Shown here: positions 44,099 through 56,149 of the stretch, piece by piece
How positions within the stretch are numbered: the stretch's first letter is position 1
Layout: each line of letters starts with the position of its first letter
Assembly (NCBI GenBank): GCA_963971405.1
Contig: OZ020487.1
Span: 30,923,371-30,987,370, forward strand
DNA length: 64,000 nt
Direction: 5' to 3'
DNA from: Psococerastis gibbosa
Taxonomy: Eukaryota > Arthropoda > Insecta > Psocodea > Psocidae
The notes under the pieces: model-generated
What the model was told of the DNA's origin: nothing
The model's database searches: none
What the model saw: only the letters and a program-made list of their open reading frames with translations
Translations under genes and position numbers: made by a program

Positions 44099-44300
44099 GG
44101 GCTTTTTTTGTTATATTACTAAGCCAACCTAGCGGCGTTAGGGCTATAAAGCCCTCTCTTACACTCAACTAGGAAGGCCCGGGACCATCTGCTTTACATG
44201 CCCTCCGAAGCATGGCCAAGGAATGTAGCCAGTGTGGGACTCGAACCAACAGCCTTTCGGGTGAAAGTCAGAGTCCGTAGCACTACACTACTTGTCCTGA
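44099..44300 (-). mobile_element. tRNA-derived SINE, full length
   Basis: Minus-strand full copy: TCAGGACAAGTAGTGTAGTG, TTGGTTCGAGTCCCACACTG, GGAGGGCATGTAAAGCAGAT, AGAGAGGGCTTTATAGCCCT and the AATATAACAAAAAAAGCCC tail. Close to consensus. Confidence 0.9.
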
Positions 44301-44398
44301 CGATTAAGACGATTTCGTACATCAACTTTTAAGGTATTTATCCCTTTTACGGGACCCGAACCTTTTTGCGGTGTCGGGAAAACCCTCGCCCGCAGATC

Positions 44399-44574
44399 TG
44401 CTGCCTGATCGAGGCTATTATAATACCGGGGTTAAATAAATAACCTATAGGATTATAACTGTAAACAAACACATTTTGAATAGCACTTTCCATTATAAAA
44501 TTATCTTTTTTACATTTTTAATACCAGGGGATTAAATAAATACCGGTATTATAATCGCCTCGATCAGGCTGCTG
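44399..44574. mobile_element. FB4 fold-back element
   Basis: Left end CTGCTGCCTGATCGAGGCTA TTATAATACCGG and complemented right end CAGCAGCCTGATCGAGGCGA TTATAATACCGG differ at few places. The interior includes the repeat unit also seen at 33.25 kb. Its right end touches the LINE fragment that follows. Confidence 0.75.
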
Positions 44575-45050
44575 TTAAAGGCAAGGAGAACCTGAAAGTG
44601 GCTGAATACTGGACCTCATTGCCGGGCCTTCGGCAAGCCAAAATACTCCTGGGAAGCCACCAGCGCAAGAGCCCAAGTATGCATTAATATGAACAGGAGA
44701 CTGCGTGTGATCACAGGATTCCTCTCTGGGTATGGCAACTTGAATGGACATCTGACTAACATAGGTGTCAGAGAGTCTGGAGCATGCAGATTCTGCAATG
44801 AAGGAGCGGAGGACCCCGAGCATATCCTCCTTCACTGCGATGCAATCGCACGTAGAAGAGCAGCATGCTTGGGAAGCTTGCAGTTACATGTAAAAGACCA
44901 CCCAATTCTAAATCCTCCAAGGTCCTGGCTCTCCTGAGGGAAATAGGCCTCGAGGAAGTGATGTAGATACTTTGTTGTAGGGGGCACAATAGGTCCAATA
45001 GGCTTAAGTGCACACAGGTAACACCTGTACCCCAATTAAAATAAAAAAAA
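44575..45050 (+). mobile_element. LINE 3' fragment: ORF2 C-terminus, zinc knuckle and tail
   Basis: Two frames cover the C-terminus: first LKVAEYWTSLPGLRQAKILL (44590-44680), then after a frame change RLRVITGFLSGYGNLNGHLT and a C-x2-C-x9-H-x4-C knuckle, CRFCNEGAEDPEHILLHC (44776-44840), ending at TGA 44935-44937. This is the usual end of Jockey/R1-like LINE ORF2. The 3' tail has GTTGTAGGGGGCACAATAGG TCC and ends in an A-rich run at 45039-45050. The copy is 5' truncated and frameshifted, so it is dead. Confidence 0.8.
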
Positions 45051-45345
45051 GTATTTTTAATTTTAGGCACAGCAGTTCTTTCATGAAAGCTACTGGGGCC
45101 TGAACTTTTCCCCAGTTCATGAAAAAACTGTAACACAAACAATTAAAAATACCCTATTATATTATGCACATATTAAAATTATTGTAGTCATGTACAACAT
45201 GACCTTACTTTATTTATTTATAAAATTTTATATCTACTTATTATTATTTTTTTTTTACTTGCTTAGTAAATTGAATTAAATATTAAGTATCGGATTTTGG
45301 GGTGCCAATTTACAACGCTTCATATCCTCCCAGGTTAAATTTAAA
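45051..45345. mobile_element. FB2 long-arm fold-back, copy near 45.2 kb
   Basis: GTATTTTTAATTTTAGGCAC on the left, AATTAAAAATACCCTATTAT after the centre, and the family right end ATCGGATTTTGGGGTGCCAA then CATATCCTCCCAGG and TTAA. The left outer arm is missing where the LINE tail abuts. Confidence 0.65.
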
Positions 45346-45648
45346 CACACGTGGTAACATTTTTAAATTGTCCACTAAACTTATTCATTATGCCAAACAT
45401 GAATTGAAAAAATTTTGGGCATCCAACGAAAAAAAAAAAAAACATCCTAATGCTCTTTGTGCAAGCGCATTTTAACTAAGGGTTAGTTAAACCCCAGCAT
45501 AACTTAGCATTTTATGTTCGCGCAACATCTGTAGCAGGTCTAGCAAGGAACGAAAGTAATAACTTCCCCGGGTTAATTTTTATAATTATGTAATTATGTT
45601 ATTAACATAAACATAAAAATAAAATTATAAAAAAAATATATAAAAAAA

Positions 45649-46446
45649 GAACTGGTCCAAGTTTACTCGAACATGCTTTCCAATTTATCGATTAGTAGAG
45701 AGAGAAAATGATTAATTTCATGGTAAATAATTTTCCTATGGTTAAATTTTACATATCACGGGGGGGGGGGGGGGTCGTGCACCTGACGTCACTGAAGGTG
45801 ACGTAAATTCTAGATAGGTCAGATCAACACATTACCACACAGCAATAATGGCAGGGCACGCAATGCATTTCAGCGTGAATTTGCTTTCATTTTTTCGTTA
45901 CTCAATGTAACATCTAAAACAAGCCTGAAGTTAGAAATCATCGGTAGAAAGGTTTCGCAGAAAAATTATTTTTTAGTCATTTTTCATTAAAATTTAGTTA
46001 TTTTTATTTTTTTACCCCCAGAAGCAAACTAACAAGGGGCAAGCGACCCCCCGCATTTTATGAACATTAATAACGACTACAATATATGTGAATTTAAAAG
46101 AAATCGTTGGAGCCGTTTTTGAGAAATAATTTTTTTAGAGTTTTTTTTGGAGTTTTTTGAGAATAAACCCCCCCCCCCCCCAAATTGAGTTGGCCCAAAA
46201 TAAAAGAAAATGGTCCCGAGGTATGACTTTTATAAATCTACATGCCAAATTTCACTTAAATCCACCGAGTAGCTTATCCGGAAATCGATGAACAGACAGA
46301 CAGAGCGACAGACAGACAGACATTTCGTAAAAACCATTTTTTTGGGTTCCTGGGACTTCAAAACGTGGAAATCCGTTGAAATCTCGGAATAGAAAATTTG
46401 GACCATCACAAAGCTTTCCTTATACTACGTATAAATTGGAAAGCAA
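45649..46446 (+). repeat. GACA-rich dispersed element, copy 1
   Basis: Starts CTTTACTCGAACATGCTTTCCAATT-type head and ends GCTTTCCTTATACTACGTAT AAATTGGAAAGC. GCTTTCCAATTTAT occurs inverted at both ends, suggesting short terminal inverted repeats. Inside are a G-run of about 14, AAATCGTTGGAGCCGTTTTT, a (GACA)n run, and TTTTTGGGTTCCTGGGACTT CAAAACG. Copy 2 (59405-60308) shares nearly all of it. No open frame of note. Confidence 0.75.
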
Positions 46447-46807
46447 TAACTACTGATATTATCTATCTTGGTATCTATACTAATTGATAAATCAATCAAT
46501 CAAACAATATATTCAAAATTAAGAATACATTACAAAATATACATATTAGAAAATGAACCCTATAGGCCATGTGGCCCGTGATGGGTTCTGTCTTAGTTGC
46601 TAGGTTAGTATTATAAGATGCTAATATTAATTATAGAATAATAATTAAATAATAAAACTAGGTATGCGGTACATTATACATTATTTGGCAAATACGTACG
46701 GGTTCACTCGTACCGGTTCTAGTTATTTGCAATTGTAAATCCTTTAGCTGTCTCGTATCATAGATAAACAGCAACAGCACAAATATTAATGGCATTTGGT
46801 ATTGTAC

Positions 46808-47133
46808 TTAGGCGGGGTTTCCACCGACCTCTCATTGCAGAATGCAAATTACATTGACGGAAATTTTTGTTTTACTCTAGGCCATAGTTAAAATTGATCA
46901 ATGATCATAGAGTAAAATCACAAACAAACTAAAATTAAAAAATGGCGTCATGGGATATGTTGAGTACAAACATTTCCATAGATTTCTATAAAAATAACAA
47001 TTTAAATTTCCATCAATGTCATTTGCATTCGGCAATGAGAGGTCGGTGGAAACCCCGCCTAAGTCTTGAATGTCTGCTACCACGTCAACGTATGTGCATT
47101 CTGCAATGAGAGGTCGGAGGAAACCCCGCCTAA
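46808..47133. mobile_element. FB1 chimeric fold-back, copy 7
   Basis: 46808-47062 is a fold-back with the FB1 outer ends (TTAGGCGGGGTTTCCACCGA CCTC) but a different interior: TCATTGCAGAATGCAAATTA CATTGA facing its complement, with about 130 bp between. A third arm follows at 47063-47133, which starts with the classic FB1 core (TGTCTGCTACCACGTCAACG) and ends GGAGGAAACCCCGCCTAA. Two element versions have been joined. Confidence 0.75.
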
Positions 47134-47739
47134 TGACATTGGTTACAATGACTACAAACACAAGAACACCAACAACTGATGATGTACCTTCACACTGACG
47201 GCAGCGCTTGGCAGGTGGCTGTCCGAGGGTGACTGGCATCCTGTCGTCACATCCTCCTGCAGTTCCTCAACTCACCCTCACCACCTTCCCACAGCCATGT
47301 CCCTCAGCATTCACTAACTCCAACTCCTCCATTTATATTGGCCACCACAGAGATCTATGTCACTGCAGCCAACCTGCATAGTCCTCACGACCATCACGTT
47401 GTTGCTATGGAACAAAGGCGCAAACGTCACATCATTGCACACTGGGAGCACCTTCTTGTCCTCCATTTTAAGGTGGAGGTGGAAGGTCGGGAAGAAATTA
47501 GGACAATGTCTGACAGTCCTCAGATCAAGGCGCGCTACAGCCAGACGCCAGACAAACGAGGAACCAACCACCTGGGTGTCAAGGAAAGGTACCAGTGAAT
47601 TACACTTGATAAACAGCGACTAAAAGGGGAACTAAATCCAAAGGAATAGGAGGAGGAGCGCTGTCATAGACACCGAGAAGAGTTGGAAGCAGCACCAAGT
47701 CGAGCAGAAGAAAGAGCCTGAAAATGAAACCTACCACGA
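47134..47739. other. GC-richer stretch with short open frames, no gene called
   Basis: Overlapping frames of 85-88 codons lie on both strands (47314-47623). A minus-strand PPAKRCRQCE ending at a donor-like GAAG|GTACATC at about 47185 recalls the C-terminal cysteine region of some transposases, but upstream stops prevent a call. Confidence 0.35.
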
Positions 47740-48490
47740 AGTACTGGACTGGGATGTAGCCGGCAGTACTAACCAGATGTTGATGAGGAACAGCTAATCT
47801 GTTGTTTCATAGCAGCGCTTGAGCACATCCACACTTGAAAAGTTAGCATCGAATGGGAGTGTAATGAAACTTAACATCCACGAAATGATGGATGGGGTTG
47901 ATGCTGAAGAGGAATGAAAAGACAATCTGCTGTCTCAAAGCTGCGACCAGGAGTGTCACGGTAGGGTGAGATCAAATGGCACACGCACATTACAAGTTAA
48001 TAACAGGAGTGTAATACAACCTAACACAACATAATGGTCGGGAGAGCAGAGCAGATCTAAACTGCAGCCCCAGATGTTGAGGAAGAACAACCCATTTGTT
48101 GTCTGATAGCAGCGATCTGGAATGTCAGGAGAGGGTAAGACACGTAAGCAACGACTGGGAGTGTAATGTAAACTAGCACGAAATAATGGTCGAGGGTGTT
48201 GTTGGGCAGGTCTAAGCTGCCGCACCAGGTGCTGAAGAAAGCTAATTTGGTGGCTTATGGAGGTCAAGGGAGGGTAGGACACGCACACTTGTCACGTTAG
48301 CACCGACTGCGAGTGAGAAGACCTTAATGTGCGGTATAATTGACGGGGTTGTTGTTGAGCAGGAATAAGCTGTAGCCCCAGATGTTGAAGAGGAAGAACC
48401 AACCTGTTGTCTCATAGCAACCACCATGGAGGTCAGGGGAGGATAAAACCATATAGCACACACACTTGACACGTTAGCACGACTGTCGTG
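47740..48490 (+). repeat. Diverged tandem array, period about 155 bp
   Basis: At least four to five units carry, in order, CAGATGTTGA(A/G)GA, a (C/T)TGTTGTCT-ATAGCA block, GTCA-G-GAGGGTA, ACACGCACA, TTA-CA, GA-TG-GAGTGTAATG and ATAATGG. Anchor positions are near 47777, 47901, 48077, 48232 and 48388. Units differ by many substitutions and small gaps. Open frames across it are shifted between units, so it is satellite-like and not a protein repeat. Confidence 0.7.
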
Positions 48491-50161
48491 GCACGGACTG
48501 CCTGGCCAACAGCTCTTCGGCAGCTGTCGGCAAGTCTCGACTTCAGCACGGCAGGAATGTTTGGACTAAATCCAAAAACTCTATCTCCTTCACTATTTAC
48601 ACGCATTTGTTTTAGCCACACATGAGGTGTTCAATCCAAAAATTTTGTACCAATAGGGAAAAGGAAAAAAAGGTTTCAATAAAAAAATTTCTGCAGGTTA
48701 TTTCACTAGTTTCGAAAGACCATGCACTTTGATTCCTTGGATCTATTCTGTTTTTATTACAAACACTATCCCCTCATTCATCGCTGTCAGCATTACAATT
48801 TAGTTTGGCTAATTTTCAACAAGATTCTTTCATTGGCGCCGCAGTTGTTTTGATGTTAAACATGTACCCATTGTAAGTAAACTTCCATGGACGCGTCCTT
48901 AAATCTTTCTTCTTCAATCCAGTCATCACTAGGGTATTATCTACGCAGATCTTTGAACATTTACCGAGTTGACTATTATGACATCTTCTCGTATGAACCT
49001 TCATGGAAAAAGTCAGATACGGAAGAACTTACACTTCCAGACCAAAATATGAAAACACTACTCGCATGTGAACACTGTCCAAACCTATTTTTCTAATCTT
49101 TTTACTGCTGATAAATAAGTTTACAGTTTTTGCCTTGTTTACCATAATGGTGAGGTGCATTCTATTGCGCATTCTCAGAACATCACGGAGGTGTTAGTTT
49201 TACTGTATGGGGGAGACTAGCCTCCAGTTCTATTGTGAATGAAGATTGTCTTCTTTGGGGTAAAGAAAATTGTACAATACATAATACAGACTGAACCTGA
49301 AACAACAGATTCAGAAGAGAAGCTCATGAGCATTCCATGGGAGATGCTTGTCGGTGATTTACCCGACGTTTACTTTGTTTCATATTTGCCCTATTTGCTT
49401 CAACCTTTAGTAGGTAAGCTGCTATCAGGAGCGCAGTAGCCAACGAGATTGCCCAGGGACCGTCTACAACAATTTGCGGGCCTACCCACTTACCACTTTT
49501 GGCCGATCTTATCCAAGACCAACGTTGTGAGAACATCCTTGTCCTGGAGTATGCCTGTCAAGAAAATGACTTAGACCCATTACACTCTCTCTTGGTTGTA
49601 GTGCGGGCACTCAAAAGTGACATGGTCGGGAGTTTATGCGATTTTTAGAGTTAGAACAAGCCACGGAGAACGCCTTGGGCACAAGCTCAACTCAAACAAA
49701 TACTGTAGCTGTTCAAAAATTAAATCACTGCTTTTAATGAGTAATGACTTGCGAAAGAAGATGAAGCCATTAACTGATTAATGCAGATAAAAAAATAGAA
49801 AAAAATGCAAACACTATAAGCATACACATTACATAAGGGACAAGCTCCGATTAGAAGAGGAAAAAGTAGAACGGAAAAACACCAAAATCAACAAGCTAAC
49901 GATCAGGAAAATGTTAGGGCCACATGTTTAAGCAATAGAGGAATAAGACAAAAGGAAGCAGCGGCCGCCTAACTGGACGGATTTGTACACTGCGGCCGCC
50001 ATAAAACCCCGGCAAAGACGGACAAACAACAATTTTATTTTTGGCTTTAAAGTAATGAACCATAAAGGCTTTTTACAATCGCCAGCATTTGGTTTGGAAG
50101 TGGCGTCGAGTCAAAAAAATGTTGCTGAGTTTTTTATTGGAATTATAACATTACTAGCTGG
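48491..50161. other. No gene seen
   Basis: Short open frames (48887-49096, 49239-49439) lack known motifs. No structured repeat recognised. Confidence 0.4.
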
Positions 50162-50346
50162 GTCAGGATATGTGGTGTAGGTGGTACGGACTCAGACTTT
50201 CTTCAGAAAGGTCATTGGTTCGAGCCCCAAACTTGCTGCATTTTCTATCCATGCTTCGGAGGGCATGTACATCAGGCGGTCCCAGGCCTTCCTAATTGAG
50301 GGTAAGGCTGTATAGCCCTAACTCCGCTAGGTTGGCTCAATAAAAC
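50162..50346 (+). mobile_element. tRNA-derived SINE, full length
   Basis: TCAGGATATGTGGTGTAGGT, CATTGGTTCGAGCCCC, GGAGGGCATGTACATCAGGC, CTAATTGAGGGTAAGGCTGT, CCCTAACTCCGCTAGGTTGG. Complete but with more substitutions than the copies at 44.1 and 55.3 kb. Confidence 0.88.
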
Positions 50347-50814
50347 AAACAAAGGGTAATTATCTATAACATCATCGGTTTTATTAAGAGGAAATGTAGC
50401 ATTAAGAGGGTCTCTCAAAACTCTGGCATATTTTAGCTATTTATTTATTACTAAGCAACAATAAATGTAATAAAAATTTTATTTTGCGTTCGAATACATT
50501 TAAAATTGGACACGAAGAGCATATACTTTTCACTTGTTAACACTCGGTTTGTTTCAGGCAGAGCAATATATTTACACAAGTAAAACAAAAGCAGAACCAG
50601 ATCACTGTATTATACTATAACATCAATCGTCTTATCAAAGCTGAACATAATTACATGACTTGACTTTGAATTTAGACTATAGGAAAATTCTGAGAGAGAA
50701 TGTGAGGAAATCAAAAAATAAAGTAAACCCGTTTACTTCTCAAAAAATTAGAAGAAAATACTTCAGGGGCAAAAATGGTATTTCAAGGAGCTTATAAGGC
50801 TAATAATGGCACCA

Positions 50815-51065
50815 ATGTTATGGTTATGAAGATGCATTCCAGTACTTGGTCAAATCGAGCTAACGCCTTTTACATCTTATTGCAGTGGTAAGCACGTCTA
50901 GGCTAGCCCATTGGCACTTGTAGTCGGTGTGGGCTGCCATAGAGTGAACCAGTTCGCCAACGGCTAGTAATTCATTCGGAATAAAAACCAATAATGTCCG
51001 AAAACCGATGGGGTCGTAGGCAAGGTTCGATAGGTCACACGGTCACGTCCATAGAAAGCCCTTAA
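50815..51065 (-). repeat. Dispersed repeat R50, inverted copy
   Basis: Reading the minus strand gives, in order, ATGGACGTGAC, CGACCCCATCGG, the GTCCGAAA block, a CACACCGACTACAAGTGCCA ATGGGC block, and CTTACCACTGCAATAAGATG. These match the copies at 5.6 and 52.1 kb in order and spacing. Confidence 0.6.
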
Positions 51066-52025
51066 TAATAATATGGGCAATTGATGTTTTTGTTTTTTTC
51101 ATCTACCTATTCAAAAATTCCCATCATTTCCACAAAAAAAAAAAAAAAAATGCTAATTTCGTGAAACACCCCCGCCTTACCACTCTGGCGGTGTTCAAAG
51201 GTCAAACAGTCCGAAATCTGTCTTCATCCATCGACGGCGTATCGAAATAAAAAACGCAAACATTGTTTTGAAAAAAAATGGGCGCTGTCAATCGGAATGG
51301 GAGTTTTTCACTTAGAACAGTGGGGGAAAGTTCGGTGACCCATAACTATTTTTTCCACGATAACGGAGACATTTTTCACGGAATAATTGCCATTGATTCT
51401 CACTAATGATGTTCCCCATCTGTCACAATCCCATCATCATAGTCAACACATTCCGAAATATGTTGCTGTTAGCACCTATCTTTTTCTAACATTTAGAGTT
51501 TATATGATGGGTCTCCAGCTGATGTGGAAGAGGGGAAAGCTATTCAAGGATCATCCGGCAATAGAGCTCACCCTGGAATTTTTAAAATGTACTTCTTATA
51601 CTATAAATATAGCATAACATCGCTGATACTGTAAAATGTCGCATATCAAAAAACTTACTTTTCAGGTGCAAAAAAACTGATTAAATGTTGTCTTATTTAT
51701 TTATTCATTACTTCTATTTATTGATTGCTTCCTTCCTATTGGCTGTTGACAAGCGACCGTTTGCTACAAGGTGTATTCATTTATTTTGGTCGCCATGGTG
51801 TGTTAACCTGTAAGGCTGTAAATCACATTTTTGGACAAACGACATTTTGCAGTATCAGCGACGATAAACCTATGAAAGCCGATGGAAGATTATGTGCAAT
51901 TTGTAATTATTATTGTAATTGTAATTGTAATTTGTAATTGTAATTACACCAACGTAAAAGAATAATTTGCTAGGGAATAAGTATAGATTATCTTAAATAA
52001 ACTCCAATCAATGCAGATTAGATTA
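51066..52025. other. No gene seen
   Basis: An A-run of 18 near 51135-51151 and (TTGTAA)n near 51902-51940 are the only notable features. Confidence 0.4.
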
Positions 52026-52029
52026 TTAT

Positions 52030-52400
52030 TTTGCAAGGACTTTTTATGGACCCCGACCCATAGGTACCTTGCCAACGACCCCATGGATTTCAGACATTAT
52101 TTGTATTGTTTCCGTATGAATTTTTGACCATTGGCAAACTGGTTTACTTTCTTGATGTCAACCTACACCGGCGACAACCGATAATGGACAAGCTGAGACA
52201 AACTTACCATTGACGCAATGAAACAGGCGAAAGCATGACTTAACCAAGTACAGATACGAGTCTCAATCAATGTAAATTGACTTACGGTATTAAAGTCTCG
52301 TTCCTTCGTTAAGTCGAGCTTACGCCTATTACAATGTCAATGGTAAGCATGTTTCAGCTTGCCCATTGGCACTTCGGTGTGGATAATTTATGAATGGAAA
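52030..52400. mobile_element. R50 element as two facing arms
   Basis: The left arm (52030-52260) runs from ACTTTTTATGGACCCCGACC through AATGGACAAGCTGAGACAAA CTTACCATTGAC. The right arm (52310-52400), AATGTCAATGGTAAGCATGT TTCAGCTTGCCCATTGGCAC, is its complement. This copy explains the family as an inverted-repeat element. Confidence 0.65.
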
Positions 52401-55245
52401 GTGCAATCCCAAATGGGTTTGTTTAAATTTTTAACCCCTTTGCTTAATTTCTTTATTTTCCCAATTTTAGAGGGAGGGGGGAAGGACCAAAGTAGGGCGT
52501 GGTAACGACATTGGTAGATTCCGAAATATGACGAAATTGTTTTATGAAGTCGGCGGTGGTGGTGCGCAATGCTTCAATGAAGTCCACTCTGCCATAAATC
52601 TGAAAATAGTCGCGACATACCGTAGCAAGGCTACTCTGCACCGCATTATTACAATTCCTTGCATTTATCCTACTGTCACATTTCACACATGCAAATGTGC
52701 CCTGCAATGTTTTGAAATCGACAAAGAAAACTATGGTAATGACTCGCGCTAGACGTATGGCGCGTTCGTGATTCGTCAAATAAGCTTACGGGGTAAAATG
52801 TTAAAAGTTATAATTACTATTCGGTCAGGGGGTGGGGAACCCGGCCACTTGCGCTAATTAACGGAGAGATTCCTAACCATCCCTTAAAGAGTTCATGGAG
52901 ACTGACTGGGCAGTCTTTAGGATCTTTAGGACCACGATTACTGTATTGTGATGTAGGATATTTTGTAAGGGAGCTCTCGCTCATGATGTTTTGTCACTTA
53001 TAGGCTAAATATATTTGATTGCAGGCAAATTGACATCAAACACACGTAAGATTTGATTTGGATTTATTCTTGGCTAAAAAAGGTCGACCGGGACTTTGTA
53101 GCTAATTCCTCGTTGTGCAGCCGCAGACATGATAATTACCAGATGGAAAGTTAATAAAAATACAAGCTTTCCCAAAACGGAGACTATTCACTGAATACTA
53201 TTGTATAAAATCAGTGGAACAGTAACAATTCAGGTGAGAAATGTAGAGAAACAATTCTTCTAAATAATGAGACCTTTTTACTTGGTAAAGTGTGAGAAGT
53301 AGTAAGTACAAATCAAAAAAAAATCTATTTCATTTCATGTTTTGTTTCCTTTTTCATTTCGATTTCTAATCTCTTTGATTTCTCCCTCTTTACCACAGAT
53401 AAGGGGTTATCTGTATTGTGTAAAAACACATTCAAAAAGCAGCTGTCCACTTTTAAAAATTACAATTCATCCGAGCGTAACAGCACTGGCTAATCATATG
53501 GTGGGCGTAACAATTTCGAAAATAAAATTAATATTTATTCGCTGAACGTTTGGCAGGAGTTTTAATTATCTATGGCATAATAATATTTGAAGTCTTGTAA
53601 AAAATTTCCTGCAGAAAGTATCCTACACACAAATTGTATGTATTTATTTATAGATTATACGCTGCCCAGGGCCGAAAACGTTAGGCCCAGTATGCTGAGG
53701 TTCTGCTAAAGGATATATCATTGGAGCAAATGGGTGGTTACACAGTCTTCCCCTAGAAGGGGAAGAATCTCAGCAGAGAAAAATCTGCTAAGCCCCAGCC
53801 CTGCACTATCCCATTTGCTCCAAAGATTGATCTCCCGACAGATCTGCTGCGTAAAATTTACATTTGCGCACATGGCCTTACGGCTTAGGTTATGTTCTTA
53901 TATACTGTATATTCAGCATTCGTCTGTATACCCGCATTTCAAATGCACTGATTCTGTTCTCCACAGCTTGTCTCAACGTCCATCCCTTCATACCTTATAT
54001 ATATACTAGAACGATTGGTAACAGATAACATTTCACCATTCTCAATCGAAGGTCCAACACCAAAGTACTTTCTGTATATTGATGAAGACATTTCGAGCTT
54101 GCTCAATGTGGCTGCGATTCCTGATTCTCCAGATTTACAATGCATTCGAGGAAACCGGTATTGTTTACTCTGCACTGCAGGCGCACCATCAGAACAATAA
54201 TCTTAAACGATATTTACCTTATACAGATGGTAGGTAATATGGAAAATCAGGAGCTCCTAACGCTGCGATGCACATTAACCACCCCATGCTTTACATTACA
54301 CACCATTTTCATGCAAACAAATAGCCAATAGCGATTCACGCTTCAAACACAAATAGTTGTTTTAAAAAAAAAAAAAACTAGGTTGTTTCTTTGATGAAAG
54401 ACAAGCAAATTATCAAAAAGTCTAACAAAATCCTCTCAAAACGACAAGCGGAAAACAATAAACAGGCAACAGGCGCGAAAATTGTTATTCTAAGTGAGGC
54501 CGGCTAAAAAAACAAGCTATTAATACCCATCGGAGGAAGTCAACAGTAATAATTATCGAAAACAAAAAGAAAGATGGCGGATTGTGCAATATAATAAGGA
54601 GTAGCGCGTTATAGAAGATGTTATATGTGATTTATACGCAACACCAGTCAAAGCGTAGCGTTAAGTGCTGTCCCCATCCCACACTGGCAGAAGGCCAGTA
54701 AGCCCTCACATCAATGGTACTGCCTGCTTTCAATGAGTCAAATGCAGTGTAATACTGTCAGTCTGACTGAAAAACCTGATTGATCAACCCCCTCCCCCCA
54801 CTCCAAAAAGGAAAACTTATATTAAAAGCACAGAATCACTCAATCAGCCAACCAAGAGCGGCTTGTGAGACTTCCATTAAATCACGTATCCAGGATTTAA
54901 TTCGTAGTAGGACTTTTCCCCAAAAACGCAGGAAATTAATATTTTTGTATGGTAAAGTTCCTTTAAAAGATGGATAAATAGTTATATTGGCACTATCCGT
55001 ACTACTACTCTACATGTTCTGAAATTGTCTGCTGAATTTTAATATACATTTTAAAACAACGTTTGGCCACAGTCTTTGAAGGCATGCCAAACATGCAAGG
55101 TTGGGTCGGGCCTTCCGAAACTATGGTCAAACGGTGTTTGTTTTATTATTGTTAGTAAATATTGTAAATTGTTAGTAAATATTATGTACTAAAATATAGA
55201 GTAGGGTTTCTTCTACTTCTACTACACATCATTCAAATCAAGACA
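52401..55245. other. No gene called
   Basis: A 108-codon minus-strand frame at 52453-52779 (TFACVKCDSRINARNCNNAV inside) has no family match and no start or splice support. 55000-55015 is a short SINE head remnant. 55190-55230 and 55060-55150 resemble FB7 arms. Confidence 0.4.
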
Positions 55246-55443
55246 TGACGTAGCGTAGTGGTACGGACTCTGATTTTCACCCGAAAGGTTGTAGGTTCGA
55301 GTCCCATACTAGCTACATTTTCTGACCATGCTTTAGAGGGTACGTAAAGCAGGCGGTCCCGGGCCTTCCTAGTTCAGTGTAAGAGAGGGCTTTATAGCCC
55401 TAACCCCGTTGGGTTGGCTTAGTAATAGAAACAACAAAAAGTC
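55246..55443 (+). mobile_element. tRNA-derived SINE, full length
   Basis: Very complete copy: GTAGCGTAGTGGTACGGACT, GGTTGTAGGTTCGAGTCCCA, AAAGCAGGCGGTCCCGGGCC, GTAAGAGAGGGCTTTATAGC, GGGTTGGCTTAGTAATAGAA and a CAACAAAAAGTCC tail. A box (TAGCGTAGTGG) and B box (GGTTCGAGTCC) are both in tRNA form. Confidence 0.92.
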
Positions 55444-56149
55444 CTAATTAATTTACTTATCAATGGCTATTACAAATCGCTATTTTATGAGAAGCTTGAA
55501 TTTGTACAAAAAACTTCCAGTGGGGTTTCCGATAGTCCCTTAGAAGGTCGTTACGACACGATACGTTTACAAAGCGTATTGTAAGGCCCCTCAATCATAA
55601 AAGCTAAGATGATTTCACATAATTCGCTTGGGGCATGAATAATGAGAATACTGACAGACTGAAACATTCTCATTTCCGAAGAATGTAAACACGCCACGGC
55701 AGAATTTCGAAAGCTGCGGAAAGTTTGGTAGGCGAATTGCACAACACACATCCAATACAAACAACAATCAAATTAGCATTTTAAGGGCACTCGCCACTGA
55801 TTTTTCATTCATTTACTGAACTCCACTATTAACCAGTCGGACCCCCCATGCCAAAACTACTTTAAGGTCACCTCACAAATTCTCCTGAAAATAGGCTCAC
55901 CTTACTCATATTTGGGGGGGGGGGATTTAAATATAAGCTCCAACGATAATCATTCAGGGGAAATCATAAAATGTATTTGGCTACATTTAAAGGTTTAAGT
56001 ATAGTAGCATTTGCCCATTACCTATACGCTCAGAACCTCTTTTTACCACTCGAAGCAAAATCTTCTTTTTAAGCATTTGCACCAAAATTTGTGAAGTAAA
56101 AGGTTTACCCTTTTTTATGAATTCTACTAAACGAATGAATTAAGAGGAT
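55444..56149. other. No gene seen
   Basis: AT-rich with a G-run near 55915. The 69-codon minus frame at 55551-55760 is unsupported. Confidence 0.4.

Noticed and set aside
47164-47290. Transposase C-terminal cysteine motif (PPAKRCRQCE, minus strand)
   Set aside because: Only ten suggestive residues, with stops upstream and no partner exon found.
52453-52779. 108-codon minus-strand open frame as a gene
   Set aside because: The cysteine pair in TFACVKCDS is not part of a motif I can identify, and there is no splice or start support.
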